A stretch of 64,000 bases of DNA from Spironucleus salmonicida (taxonomy: Eukaryota > Fornicata > Diplomonadida > Hexamitidae). How positions within the stretch are numbered: the first letter of the stretch is position 1; each line of letters begins with the position of its first letter. Under the pieces are notes generated by a model. It was not told where the DNA came from, did no database searches, and saw only the letters and a list, made by a program, of their open reading frames with translations. Positions 43,519 through 55,263 of this stretch are shown here, piece after piece. The DNA lies in contig CM035316.1 of assembly GCA_000497125.2 (NCBI GenBank), positions 882,001-946,000 of the forward strand. The letters run 5' to 3'. Both the position numbers and the translations under genes were made by a program.

Positions 43519-46500
43519 TCACCAGTACATCAGCCTGAAGAAGAGGCTGTCCGGGCCCTTGCGCCGCAGCGCCAGCTTCCGCAGCTCGTCGTAGACAAGC
43601 ATGAACACCGCGAATGGTGCGCAGACCGCCCACGAGAACCAGCCGATAGGCCGTGAGCCCAGCGCGGTATTGCAGAATGGCACGTAGATCACCACGGACG
43701 CTACCACGAGCTGCGCGAGCAGCCCTGCGAGCAGGACGGGGTTCGAGAAAACGCCCTGCTGGAAGATCGAGTTCAGGCGCGTGCGCGAGATCAGCGCGTG
43801 CGCGAACTGGTTCACCACGACTGACAGGAACGCTGCGGATTGCGCAGCGAGGTAGATATGCGCAGCGAGCTCCTGCACCGTGGTGACGCCGGTCGGGAAC
43901 GGGGTTGCTTGGGTGCAGCTCTTCTGTGCAAGTTCGAGCGCTTGCGGCAGCGCAACGCGCTGGAAATCCTCGTGCTGGAAGCTCACGAATGCCGATCCGC
44001 GAACGTCGGCGCAGGGGAAGTACCGCTGCGCTTCGGCGCGCACCGTGAGCATGAAGACGGTGATGACGGCCAGCGCCATGAAGCAGCCTATCTGCCCGTA
44101 CGCAAAGGCTGCGAGCCTCCCGGTGAGCATTTTCTCGCTTTTTCGTGGGCGTCGTGTCATGAGGTCTGACTCTGGGAGCTCGTACGCGAGCGCGAATGCC
44201 GGCCAGATGTCCGTGACGAAGTCCAGCAGTAAAATCTGTATCGCCGACATTGCGTTCGGGAAGCCCATGATGATGAATAGCACGAACGGGAAGACCTGTG
44301 GGACGCAGGACACGACCGTGTACTGCATCGCCTTCTTGATGTTTTCGTAGATCAGACGGCCCTCCTGGATTCCGTCCACGATTGTGGCGAAAGAATTGTC
44401 CATGAGCACTATATCAGCGGCCTCGCGTGCAACTTCGGAGCCGGCGACCATAGCGACACCGATATCGGCAGCCTTCAGCGCTGGGGCATCGTTCATGCCA
44501 TCCCCGGATACAGCAGTGACCTTTCCGAGTGTCTAGTAGGCCTTAGTTATCGACAGTTTCTGCTCAGGTGTGGTGCGTGCAAAAACTACCTCTTTGTAGG
44601 CGTTCAGAAAGTATTTGAGCTACGTTGGTGTTAGGACTTCCAGGACGTTTCCGGTCATAACTGCACCTAGGGAATGATTCTGTGGTATAAATGACTTTAG
44701 CAGGGGTGGCATAGCCTGCATTTCGCTGATTGAGTGATCCTCAATGGATTACTTTTTGAATTGCTTTTTCACAAGCGCTCTGGCTTCTAGCCTGCTGGTG
44801 TTCATGCGCTGTAAGTCTAGGCTAGATCTTTCTATACTCTATCTTTCCACTGATAAGCTGAACCGAATCGACTCTTCGTCGCTGTTTATTCTAGAAATCT
44901 CATCGATAGTTTATTTCTCAGTATAATAGTCAATTTCCTCGCTTAGTATACCAATTGTTTTGGCAATACTCGCAGCAGTAAGATGGTGGTCCCCTGTGAT
45001 CATGGTTACCTATATGCTAGCTATTCTACACTGCTAAATTGCCTACGCAACACCATCCTTCGGTGGATCAATAAGTGATATAAGCCCAAGCAAGATGAAT
45101 TGAATTCCACCTATATCCTTAATTTCTACGTCGTAGTTCTGTCTGAGTTTTTCAATCTTGTAGGCGCAGCCAATGACCCGCTCGCCAAACCCAGCAATGG
45201 TGCTGTAAGCTCCGTAAATTTTGGTCTTATGTTCGCTGGTGAGGCGCACTATCTGCTAGCCAATGAGCACATACTCGCACATTTCGACGATCCGTTCAGG
45301 GGCCCCCTTTATGGTCATCAGGGCCTCACTATCCGGAGTTTAGTGAACGGAGTACTAGAACTTGTGCACGCTGCTGAAGGGTATCTCAAAGATTTTGGGA
45401 AAGCTCTCTCGGAACTTGAGGATAGGGAACCGCGCGTCCGCGAACTGTGTGTACCTCTGGCTGATGAGCGAGTTGCAAAAGCGCGTGATCCCGGCCTCTG
45501 ACGCGTCACCCATGAGGCGCCCAGTGAGGAAGTTGCGGTTCTGGTCGGTCTGGTCCACCTCACAGCGCGAGTTCAGCGCGAGCACCCTCACGAGCTCCTC
45601 GCCAACGCCACTGCCCACGACGAACTAACCCTCTGAAAAATCGATCTCATGCTTCGCTATTGCGTCGAACGCGAAGCTATGTGAGATAGTCATCTGGTTC
45701 AGAGTGAGTGTGCCTGTCTTGTCGCTGCAGACAACGCTGACGCTCCCCAGAGTTTCGACACTTTTGAGCTCCTTCGCCAGGACGTTCTTTTTGGCCAGCT
45801 TCTTGGCGGACAGTGCCAGCGCCACCGTGATCGTAATGGATAACCCCTCCGGGACGCATGCGATGATAATGCCAACGCAGAATATGAAAGCGTCTAGGGG
45901 CGCCATTTTCACAAGAATCGCGATTACCATGAACAGAATTCCCAGGCAGACGGCAAACACCGAAATAACCTTCACGAAAAACCCGATTTCGCGCTGAATT
46001 GGAGTAGGAACGCTTCGTTAGGAGGTTACTGACAACGCCTGGGAGCCGATAACGGTATTATCTCCGGTGAATATGACCACTCCCAGCCCGTCGCCTTGTA
46101 GGACATTTGATGTGAAATATACAATATTTTAGGATCTTAAAATGTTTCTTTCCTCATTTTCAATGGACCTGGATGCTGGCTCAGTTTCGCCATTAAAAGA
46201 AGACATGTCTATTTTAAGCTGATTGAGCTAAATGATTCGGATGTCAGCTGGGCATTTCATACCTTATTATACCTTAACGAGATCCCCTACTACTAGTTAT
46301 TCTGTCTAAACTTTTTTAATAATAGAGTCTTCAAAAACTAAGCATTCCTAGGGAATCATAGATTTGAAGGATTTCATTATATTTGAAGATTTAAATTCTT
46401 AAAAGAAGTTAAGAAACCCTGAAAATATATTGACAATAGCTAGAACTATTGCCAACCAGAGATTATTTTATTCTTTAGTAACAAAATACATTATAAATGT

Positions 46501-46827
46501 GACCAAAGAGGCTGCCCAAAGCAGTATAGCAAAAAAATCTGCTTATGTTTTTATTATTTTAATAAATATATTTTACCCTTTTCCTTCAGATAATTTATTA
46601 GGTCCATTTTTAATTAATCTTTATTGTCTCTCTAATGCTGTTAATCCAGTTTATAAGTTTGTGTCTAAGGCCATCTGTAACTATGGCAACGGAATAAGAT
46701 GCAAGTCAGTTGACACAAATTCCATAGCGAATGCATCTACATCTTCTGTATTAAGTTCAGTTCTCTTTTAAACAGTATCTATTTATTGTTCTACTGACTA
46801 GAAGTTAGTAGCGAGTTGAATGGTCAT
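43519..46827 (-). CDS. P2C-type (Na/K- or H/K-ATPase alpha-like) cation ATPase, 1102 aa
   Basis: ATG 46825-46827 to TGA 43519-43521. All P-type landmarks are in order: NGETEPAS (actuator), M4 CVPEGLSITITVALALSAKK, phosphorylation motif SDKTGTLT with Asp at about 369, KGAPER (nucleotide), TMITGD, and GDGMNDAPALK hinge, then M5-M10. The PEGL motif in M4 and full C-terminal helices indicate class IIC. It pumps monovalent cations across plasma membrane or endomembranes. Catalytic residues are intact. The N-terminal ~230 codons are AT-rich, the rest strongly GC-rich. Confidence 0.95.
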
Positions 46828-47490
46828 TTACAAATTATATCTGAAAAACTTAATTATTATTATATGCTTATAATTAGGATTTTAAACACAGTATATTTTT
46901 TAATTTTGAGTATTTCATAATCTAATTCATAGTGAAGGAATTTCTTCAACAACAAACTTTGCTTAATATATTTTAAGTATATATTAATACAATTTATTAA
47001 ATAAATTTGGTTTGTTTCAGTTTACAGTAAATTATATCTATAAATATCATATAATCAGATTCAGTAAGTTAATATTGAAAAATGTAATAAAACACACAAT
47101 CCTTAATGGTAGTGCCAAATAATACAATTCAAAAGATAAAATACAAACACTTAGCTTATAAGTTAGATGATAGTATTATTTAATATATATTTCTAAATCT
47201 AATGATGAGTAAGGATACTAAGTGATAATAGTATTTGATTACATTATTTAGTAGACTTAATGAAACGTAAAACTGAAAAGATTGATTGAATATTTGATGT
47301 ATTTTACTATTGCTCATCAAAATATCAATTATACACGATATTGAGTACTTATATTTTTTTACTTTAGTAATGTGATGAAGATACTTAGATAGAAAAAATG
47401 TTTACCTTGATTTCAATTAGAGTTACAACAATGCTAAAGTTTAATTTTTAATAATAAAATATTTATAAATAATAAGCCAAAATAATGAAA
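46828..47490. other. AT-rich intergenic region
   Basis: About 660 bp with many TGA in all frames; holds the ATPase promoter at the left and the clathrin 3' end at the right. Nothing else recognised. Confidence 0.5.
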
Positions 47491-50400
47491 TCACCAGTTA
47501 TCAGCGGGTGCCCATTGTTCTTCCTCTTCTTAGAACTCTTGATACTCTTCCTTTTCTGGAGCAAGAATCTTTTCAACTTCTTCCTCCTTATTCTTCTTTT
47601 GAAGATCTGTGATAATTGATGTCATCATAGCCATCTTGCTGATCATATAAGGCATGGCATAATCGGACATTCCACATCTCCAACCAAGTTCCATTACCAC
47701 ATCAACCGGAGCTAAAGTATCACACCTAGATACTGCAGTAGCAAAGATTTCTTCTCTTTAACTTTTATCCTTAAAGTCAGAAGCACATATTAAGCGAAGT
47801 AAAATTTCTACTCTCTTTGGATCTTCCGAAGCGTGGGCAACAGTTGCAGCCTCATCATAAAAACTGTTTTATACAGCGAATCTGATACCTTCATCATAAC
47901 GTTTAAGAGTCGAATAAAGAGTAGCAGCTACACGCTTAAGTTATGAAATAGGCGAGTTAGTAAGATCATCCAAAGTTCTCAGTGCATCAAAAGCGGTGCA
48001 ACGAGCAAGAAGAGGCTAAAGCTTCTTAGCATTTCTTGTATCAATATAGTATTGAACTAAAGAGTTATTAGTTTCATTAATGTTATCTTCAACACATAGT
48101 TCAAGATATTCGGTAATAAGGAATATAATTTCGTTTTCACGGGCTAGACGGAGAACATGGAGAGGATCTACAGACAAATTATCACGCTGCTTAGCATCAA
48201 TAAGATCTTCGTTATGGTAATAGCCTTACTTAGAGATTTTAAGGAATTCAGCTAAATGTTGAGGATAATATCTCATATAGAATCCGGTAGATTACGTTAA
48301 TAGATCGATTTAAGTGCATTGACCACATATTTATAAGAACTATTTATGTTCAAAGTATGAAGGGTGGTTAAGAGATTCCTCAATAGCCTTGTCAACTTCT
48401 TTAGATAATATATAAAGATAAACCACCTCTTTCCAAAGGTGCTCTTACTTGGCTGTTGATATAACTAATGGGATAGAAATACGTTCGAAGTGAGCACGTA
48501 AGAAACGCATAAGTCTTTAAGAACCAGCAGAATCTACATACCAAAGATATTTGGCTATAAGCACACCGCATGCAGTGAATAAATTCTACTCTTTATTAGT
48601 AAACGCTTTAGCTTGAGGATGCTCAATACCAGCCTCTAAGAGATCAATAAGTTCTTTGATGAAGCCGTTATTCTCATAGAATCTAATGCAACGAGGCAAT
48701 TCATCTGGGATTGTAATGAGATACATACCTGCAGTTTTCGCATACTGAACCTAGTTTGCTAAAATACAAGCAGCATTTACAGTTCTCCAACAATCGATAT
48801 TGTCAGCACGACGAGCAGAATCAACAGCATTGCTCCAATCTTCTAATTTAAGGAAAGTACACGCTAATCTGTTCCAAACTTACATTTTAGAGAACAGTAA
48901 TTTTGCAGCATAATAGCGCTTTTCTGAGAATGCACGCTCACCAATTCTAATGATGTCACCCTTATTGGGAACAACACCTTGGCCAACTGAATCTGTCATC
49001 GAAAGGAATTATTCTAATTCGTCAAATTTATCATGTCTTACGTAGCAGTACATTAAAGCCGTATCAACTTCTACTTAATCTGCAAAGGCACCATTTAAGA
49101 ACATCACAGTACGTGTTGTTCTAAGATATTCAATACTGTTATTAAAGTTAGAAACATTTTCAGTTTCGTAATTTTTAGCAAAATCTTTGTTGAACTTGAA
49201 TACAGTCTATATAACTTATTTATAACAAAGCATATCTTTAGAACGAGTTAAAGATTTGCAACCACGGGTGATTAAGCTACACGCTTCAATAGGAGAGTTT
49301 TAACCCATACATTCAACAGCTATCTTGAGCTGAGCCGCACCAAGTACAGCAAAAACAGCAGATTAGTTAACTTATTCAGAAAATTCTTCGGCACGTTTTA
49401 ATCCCATGTAGTGAATCAGAATATCAACAGCTTCAGGTAAACGATCGTATCTACGGAAAACCTCAAACGCATATTCATAAAATTCAGGCATGTTATTCTC
49501 AGTGGCAACTTAAACACATACTTTAGCGATGACATCAGGATCATAGACAAGTTCGGTCATCTTAACATATTTTTAAACTGAAGAAAGCTCTCTGGCCTTA
49601 ACAGCAGCGATGATTAATAAATTATGCAGAGCAGTATTTTTACCGTGGACGGACCCAGGAGTAAGAATAACACGTTCTAACAACACCATTATGCATTTAG
49701 AAACCTTAGGATCCTTGTCTTAAATTCTAACTAAAGGACCAATAGCAGCAGCAATGACATTATCATCAAGCTTTTCTACAGCAACAGAAGTATTTTACTA
49801 AACAGCCTAAATTAAGTATTCTCTATGCTGCTCTAAAGACCTCTGGTTATTGAGATAGAAAAATTCGGAGTAAATAGGAGTGAATTTATCCATAACTGAA
49901 AGCTCCCAAAGTTTGAGAGAACCTCTTTTAAGAAGTAAAACAGCCATTTCTCTGTATAAAGAACATCCGAGACCGGTTTCCACAATTAATGAAAGTGCCT
50001 TAGTGTTTCTGATTTCAATAGGATTAATAGGGCTGAAAGCTCCTACAACTGCACACTTAAGAGTCATATTTTGTATAAATGAATCTCTACGTCTTCTGTC
50101 ATTTGAAAGGCAGTACTCAACTACATTGCAGTGATCATAATATGGATCTTCAACAAGGAATTTCTCAATAGCTTAGTCTCTAGTCTCCATAAGGATTTTA
50201 GCGAAAGCAGTATGCGTTTACTGATCAATAGCACCGGCAATAAGTCTTTATTCAAGCATTTCACGAACTATGCGAATAGTTTTTTAGTTCTTCATACAAA
50301 CAGTAACAACTTTATCAATATTGCATCTTTCTCTTACTTACTGAGAAGCGATCACGCGTGACAAAAAGTCCACGGTGAAGATGCCATCAAGTACGTTAAC

Positions 50401-53088
50401 CTCCTAGCTGGACATGACACCATTTTCGAAGAGAGCTTCCAATATCTGATCGCATTGCTCCGGGGCAAAGGCAGTCAAGAACTGCTCCAAAATTGCAGTA
50501 GAGTTGGATATGAAGTAGTGCATGTTCTTGGGGTTCTTTACGCAGATTTCGCACAGGAAGCTGGCCAGAACCTTGCTCAAGTTGAATCTCATACAAATTG
50601 TGAGTAAAGCAGTGATAACAGTGGGTTCTGACTTTGTAGAGGTTTAAGTAAGAACATCGAAAGCCTCCTAGCCTTCAATTACAGTACTTTCTCTAGCAAC
50701 AAGCAAGATATCCTGCTCTTTGTTGCCTTAAACAGCACATTTGAGATACAAAGTGTGAATTGCAGGTTCCACAGAAGATGGGAAGATATTCTTCAGGAAA
50801 CTGAAAAGTGCCTCCGAACCGCTAAGATCGAACGACTCGAACACCTGAATAGCAGCAACCGACAGTTCTGGTGAGGCAGCGATGATCGGCAAAACCGAGA
50901 AAGCCTGTGCTACGTGTGGCGCGTAAATACGTAAATCGCCGATTTAGACCATCAGAAGGTTCTAAATGAACTCAAAGAGTGCATCTATCGTCTCCTGAGT
51001 CTCCTCCACGAACTTACCGCAACTGAGACAGTATTGAGCGAAAAACTCGGGGGCGAAAATCGCACGACCGGCTTCCTGGGCGTAAAATGAAGCGATTCTG
51101 ACGCATTCCGAGTCGTCAGGAGCGTACTCGAAGGCGCGCTGATAGAGCTGCGCGGTCTCGCACTGCGCATAAATTACGCTCCGGTCGAACCAATTCAGCT
51201 TGTTTTTGGCCAAAAGAGCTTCTGCGAAGACTGGGTCCGCCTCGAGGTTGAACGCGATAACGCTTGTCTGGAAAGGTCCCGATTGGTCACTGAATTGCAG
51301 CTTTTTGATGACCTCAAGAAGTAGGTAACTGGCCTCCTTGATGTAACCGAAGGTCTTAAAAGATTCCGCAATTTCAATGATTTGGGCGCTGTTTTCAGCC
51401 TCAATTTTGCCTATTACCGTGTTCGCGAAGTTCCTGAGTCTTTCGACTCCATCTGCGGTCAGGCCTGCACCCAGCTGGAGCCCCTTGTTGATAATCACGC
51501 TGTAGTCGGGCTGGTACTCCGGGAAGCGTTCCACGTAGCGCACGATCGAATCGAGCTAGTTTTACGTGATGAGGTACAGAATGCACTTTTCGTGGCATTT
51601 GGCTCCGTTGTACACCTTGAACGCGAGCTTGTCCATGCCGTTTTACATGAGCGTATCGCCGAGCGCTTCGCATGCGAAGAGCTTTCCAGCCGCGAAAAGT
51701 TGCTCCACAGCCGCGATTTTGCCGTTCGCGGCGAGGCTCTTCACGAGCTCCATAGTCTCCGAAACGTTGACCAAAACGCCCTCACCGGCGATCAGCTCGC
51801 CCAGATAGACGAGCACAGGCGGCTTTTCGCCCATATTGACCGCTGCGTCGGCGAATCGCTTCAGGATTTCTTGCGTTCTAAGGCAGTTGCCCGGGGCATT
51901 CTTGACGACGTCAGCTGCCTTTTTCCACTCTTTCTGGCTGAAAAAGCTCTCGAATTGGCTCATAAAGAGCTTGTCGGCGCCTGCCAAATTGGCCCTCATG
52001 CTGAGCTTGACGGCCTGGCTCTACTTGTTGAGACGCGTCATCACGAAATCGACGATCGATGCCTCGTCGATAAGGAGCGTCTGGATTTTTCCGTCGGCGG
52101 ACGCAAGCACGATATCGCAGTGCTGGGCGTCGCTGACGCTGAACGTGGGCTTGTGCGAGATCTGCTGCTGCGAGATCAAAATGGCCGAAATCGCGTCGTG
52201 GATGTACAGAATTCCGGTTTTCGTAATCGTGAAGATGAAGCCCAGCTTGGAATTGCTGCGCATATGCATCGGGAACTCATTGGGGGCGATCGCGGGGTTG
52301 ATCGCGATTTGGAACGTCTGGCGCTAAAAGCCTGAAAGAGGGTTTCCAGCGGCGTCCTTTTGGGGGCCGCATTCCATCACGTTGATGTCAATGGCGGGGG
52401 CGGATGCAGATTTGAGGGCGAACGCCAGCAACGTGCACGACGGGTGTTACTTGTCTTCCTGGTACGTCAAAAGCGTAGATGAGTGCGCGGGAATCACTTT
52501 CGACACTTGTTTTGAGAAGCTGTGGAGCTGGAGATTTCCAGCGATTTGCTACGTGGTGGGGTTGACGCCAACGCACTGAAGGATGGCCCAATCGCCTTCC
52601 ATTTAAAAATTGGTAATTTTAGAGTATTCAAGGCCTTATATCAGTTGGGCGTCTCTATAAAGTACTGATTGATATGTATCTGGGGTTTCGTAGCTCCAAA
52701 TATAAACTCCGTCAGATTGGACGATGGCCAAGCGTTTTTCGTCAATCCACTGCCAGAAATCGATTTAAACGGGAGCAGGGAATACATAACGTCCAAGAGG
52801 AGTCTTTGTAGATAAAGACATGGCTTGAATGAGCTAATTGGTGCGAAGAACACAGATAGAGGGATCTGCAGGATTTAATATAGCTTAGTCAGCTTTCATA
52901 GGAATTTAAAGATCCTGAGACTGATCTTAAGTGAAAACTACACGTAAGGTGGGAGAACCTGAAGTATCATCTTTAACACAGAAACCAAGTTCTGAGGCGA
53001 TTGAAAAGAAAGATGATTTTAATGTCTAATCAGGAACAAGACGTTCCTGGGTGTTCAAGATAGTGTTAAGCTAAATCGGATTGGACAT
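47491..53088 (-). CDS. CHC: Clathrin heavy chain, 1865 aa
   Basis: ATG 53086-53088 to TGA 47491-47493. The N-terminus has the clathrin propeller (starts PIQLNTILNTQERLVPDQTLKS..., blades of WD-like strands to about 330). The linker and the alpha-zigzag heavy-chain repeats follow, e.g. MRYVERFPEYQPDYSVIINK. The C-terminus has the trimerisation region ...LGWRCGMSDYAMPYMI and a Glu-rich tail. Length resembles the Giardia protein, longer than metazoan clathrin (1675 aa). It forms the coat of endocytic or Golgi vesicles, together with the Rab pathway. The middle (about 50600-52600) is GC-rich while both ends are AT-rich. A 255-bp piece recurs at 35339. Confidence 0.96.
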
Positions 53089-53517
53089 TTTATTTAAAGG
53101 GAAAGATATTTCAAATCTGCTGTGCTTATTATATGAAGGTTAATAATTTCAGTATATTTTACTAAATGATATTGATATAATATCATATAATATTGTATAC
53201 TAACTTTTCGTGATAGTAAATTTTAATTATATCCTATTTTAGTATTCCAAGAAACTATAGATCCGCCAAAAATTAAGTATTTTATAAAAGAACAAAACTC
53301 GTTTTACCCAGCAAATAACTTAGAGAACTTAATTTTTACAACTATAATAACTATATAGAAACTGAAATCAACATTAGCCAACATAATTTCAGCTATTAAA
53401 CTACTCCATATCAAGTTAATATTTACTCTAATAAATAAATTAAGAAACTTATTTATAAGACTTACTTATTCTACTTATATATCATATATCATAACCCATT
53501 TCATTTTCCTTTCCCTA
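53089..53517. promoter_or_regulatory. Divergent promoter region (clathrin / phosphoribosyltransferase)
   Basis: 430 bp, AT-rich. Right end: TATATATCATATATCATAAC then TTTCATTTTCCTTTCCCTA before ATG 53518. Left end has TAATATATCATATAATATTG facing the clathrin start. No ORF credible. Confidence 0.5.
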
Positions 53518-54156
53518 ATGTCTCACAGAAATTGCTTTGTCTCAAATCAGCCCATTTCCGAACTAGAACTGTACTACCAACAGACCTACAGAGCCGAAAC
53601 CAACCTCCATATGCTCATTACAGAGAGCGAAATTGGGGTCCTTAACAGGAAACTCGCAGATCAGCTTAACGCGTTTTACGAGCCAATTACATCTAGAGAA
53701 CACCCGCTGCACATTGTGGGCCTCCTGTCAGGCTGCATTTAGTTTATTTCCGACATTTCGAAGCACCTGACGTTCGACTACTCGCTGCACTTCCTGAAGG
53801 TCACGTCCTACCACGGGGAGGACCAGAAGGGCATAGAGTTCACCCCTGACTACTTAGAGCGTTTTCTTGGCAAAAAACATGTGCTCTTCATGGACGAGCT
53901 CCTGGACACCGGAAACTCGCTCAAAGCGGTCCAGAAGTACGTCCCAGAATCGAAAATTTGCGTTCTTTTCGCAAAGAAATCCGGCATTGCAGATTTCACT
54001 GGAATCGAAGGCATTCCCACCCTTTGGCTCATCGGCTACGGGCTGGACGACAACGGCCTCAGGCGCGGCTGGCCAATTGTGACGTACAAAAGCGAGACCG
54101 AGCTTGAAACGGCAGTGCAGTTCAGGATGGAAATTCTTAGGCAAATGTGCTAGTGA
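53518..54156 (+). CDS. Hypoxanthine(-guanine) phosphoribosyltransferase-like enzyme, 212 aa
   Basis: ATG 53518 to TGA 54154-54156. The PRPP-binding loop reads HVLFMDELLDTGNSLKAV (about residues 121-138), the type I PRTase pattern hhhhDEhhDTGxTL; upstream the GLLSGC loop fits the pyrophosphate loop, and the C-terminal LIGYGLDDNGLRRGWP matches the hood end of HPRTs (YxxDxxxxxRxxP). It transfers a phosphoribosyl group to a purine base, a salvage step typical of protists lacking purine synthesis. First 70 residues are AT-richer. Confidence 0.82.
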
Positions 54157-54188
54157 GGATATAAAATTAATGTTCAATTTTTGAAATT

Positions 54189-54473
54189 TCAGTCATTATT
54201 TGTCTCTTCTTGGTAGCTTACGCTAACTCTCACCTCGCTATAAAGGCTTCCTTCTTGCTATATATCAGTCTGCCCACCCGGTGCTTGCCTATACACTAAA
54301 TAGACCGATAACAGCAGCAATCCGGTCATGATAATGCTGAAAACCAGCGAGACCAAAATCATCATCCTATGAGTAGCAATAAAGCAGGATAAGCACGCAA
54401 GCACTCCCACCAGCGAAACAACGCTAGAAACCGACAGCGAAACAATCGAGAACCGCTTATCCGCCGTGAACAT
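54189..54473 (-). CDS. Small two-pass membrane protein, 94 aa
   Basis: ATG 54471-54473 to TGA 54189-54191. Two transmembrane helices (LSVSSVVSLVGVLACLSCFIA and MILVSLVFSIIMTGLLLLSV) joined by a short basic loop; a polar C-terminal tail with Glu and Gln. No conserved family seen. Confidence 0.68.
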
Positions 54474-54547
54474 TTTTGAAAAACTTACTTTACATTATTA
54501 TACACTATAACCCCCAAAATCTATTGTATTAAATTAACCTATACCTC

Positions 54548-55138
54548 TCACTCCCACTCACTCCAGTGCCTGCGCCAAAATTCCACCTCCCCAATAACGC
54601 TACTGAGCACCCGCGCCATCAGGGCGTTCCCGCAGTCGTTCAGGTGAATCCCGTCGGCCAGCATCGCGTTTTCGGTCCAATTTTCGCGCAAATCGACCCA
54701 TTTCACGCCCGTGAGCTGCCGGCTCGCCAGCGCGTAGCTGGCAGTCCGCGCAGCGTCGCGCCCTTCGCGCCCTTCGACGGGCGGCGGCGCTACGAACGTT
54801 ATATCAGTACAAATTTTACTCATTATATCAGCAATTTCCTGGCAGTTGCGCAGAAACTGCGCGAGCGGAAGGGCTTGGATTCCGCCGGTTGCGGCGTCGT
54901 TCGCGCCGGCGCAAATGACGCAGAAATTGACGTTTTTGGGCAGCGCGGCAGCGAATTCGGCGGATTGCGCGAATTCGAGAATTTGGGCCGAATTGAGGCC
55001 AGAAATTCCCAAATTCACGAACTGCAGGCGGCCCTGGAAGCGCTCGCGCAGCAGCTGCACGAAGCCGTTTCTGTTGTCCCCGTACTGGGTCAGGGAGTCG
55101 CCGATTAGGACGCATTGCGGGATTGGCGTGTAGTTCAT
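54548..55138 (-). CDS. SGNH/GDSL esterase, 196 aa
   Basis: ATG 55136-55138 to TGA 54548-54550. All four SGNH blocks are present: GDSLTQYG (Ser), NLGISGLNS (Gly), GANDA (Asn) and DGIHLND (Asp/His). Closest in pattern to isoamyl-acetate esterase (IAH1)-like GDSL lipases. No signal peptide, so probably cytosolic. Hydrolyses an ester of unknown identity. GC-rich codon use. Confidence 0.9.
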   Translation of the reverse strand: MNYTPIPQCVLIGDSLTQYGDNRNGFVQLLRERFQGRLQFVNLGISGLNSAQILEFAQSAEFAAALPKNVNFCVICAGANDAATGGIQALPLAQFLRNCQEIADIMSKICTDITFVAPPPVEGREGRDAARTASYALASRQLTGVKWVDLRENWTENAMLADGIHLNDCGNALMARVLSSVIGEVEFWRRHWSEWE

Positions 55139-55263
55139 TTTATCGGAAATTGATAATAATATATAATAATATATGATAATTATAAAAGTGGAAGGGAGTT
55201 GAAATATTAATATAAGTATATAATAATAGTAAAAAATTTATAACGGTCAAGTATGAAAAATCA

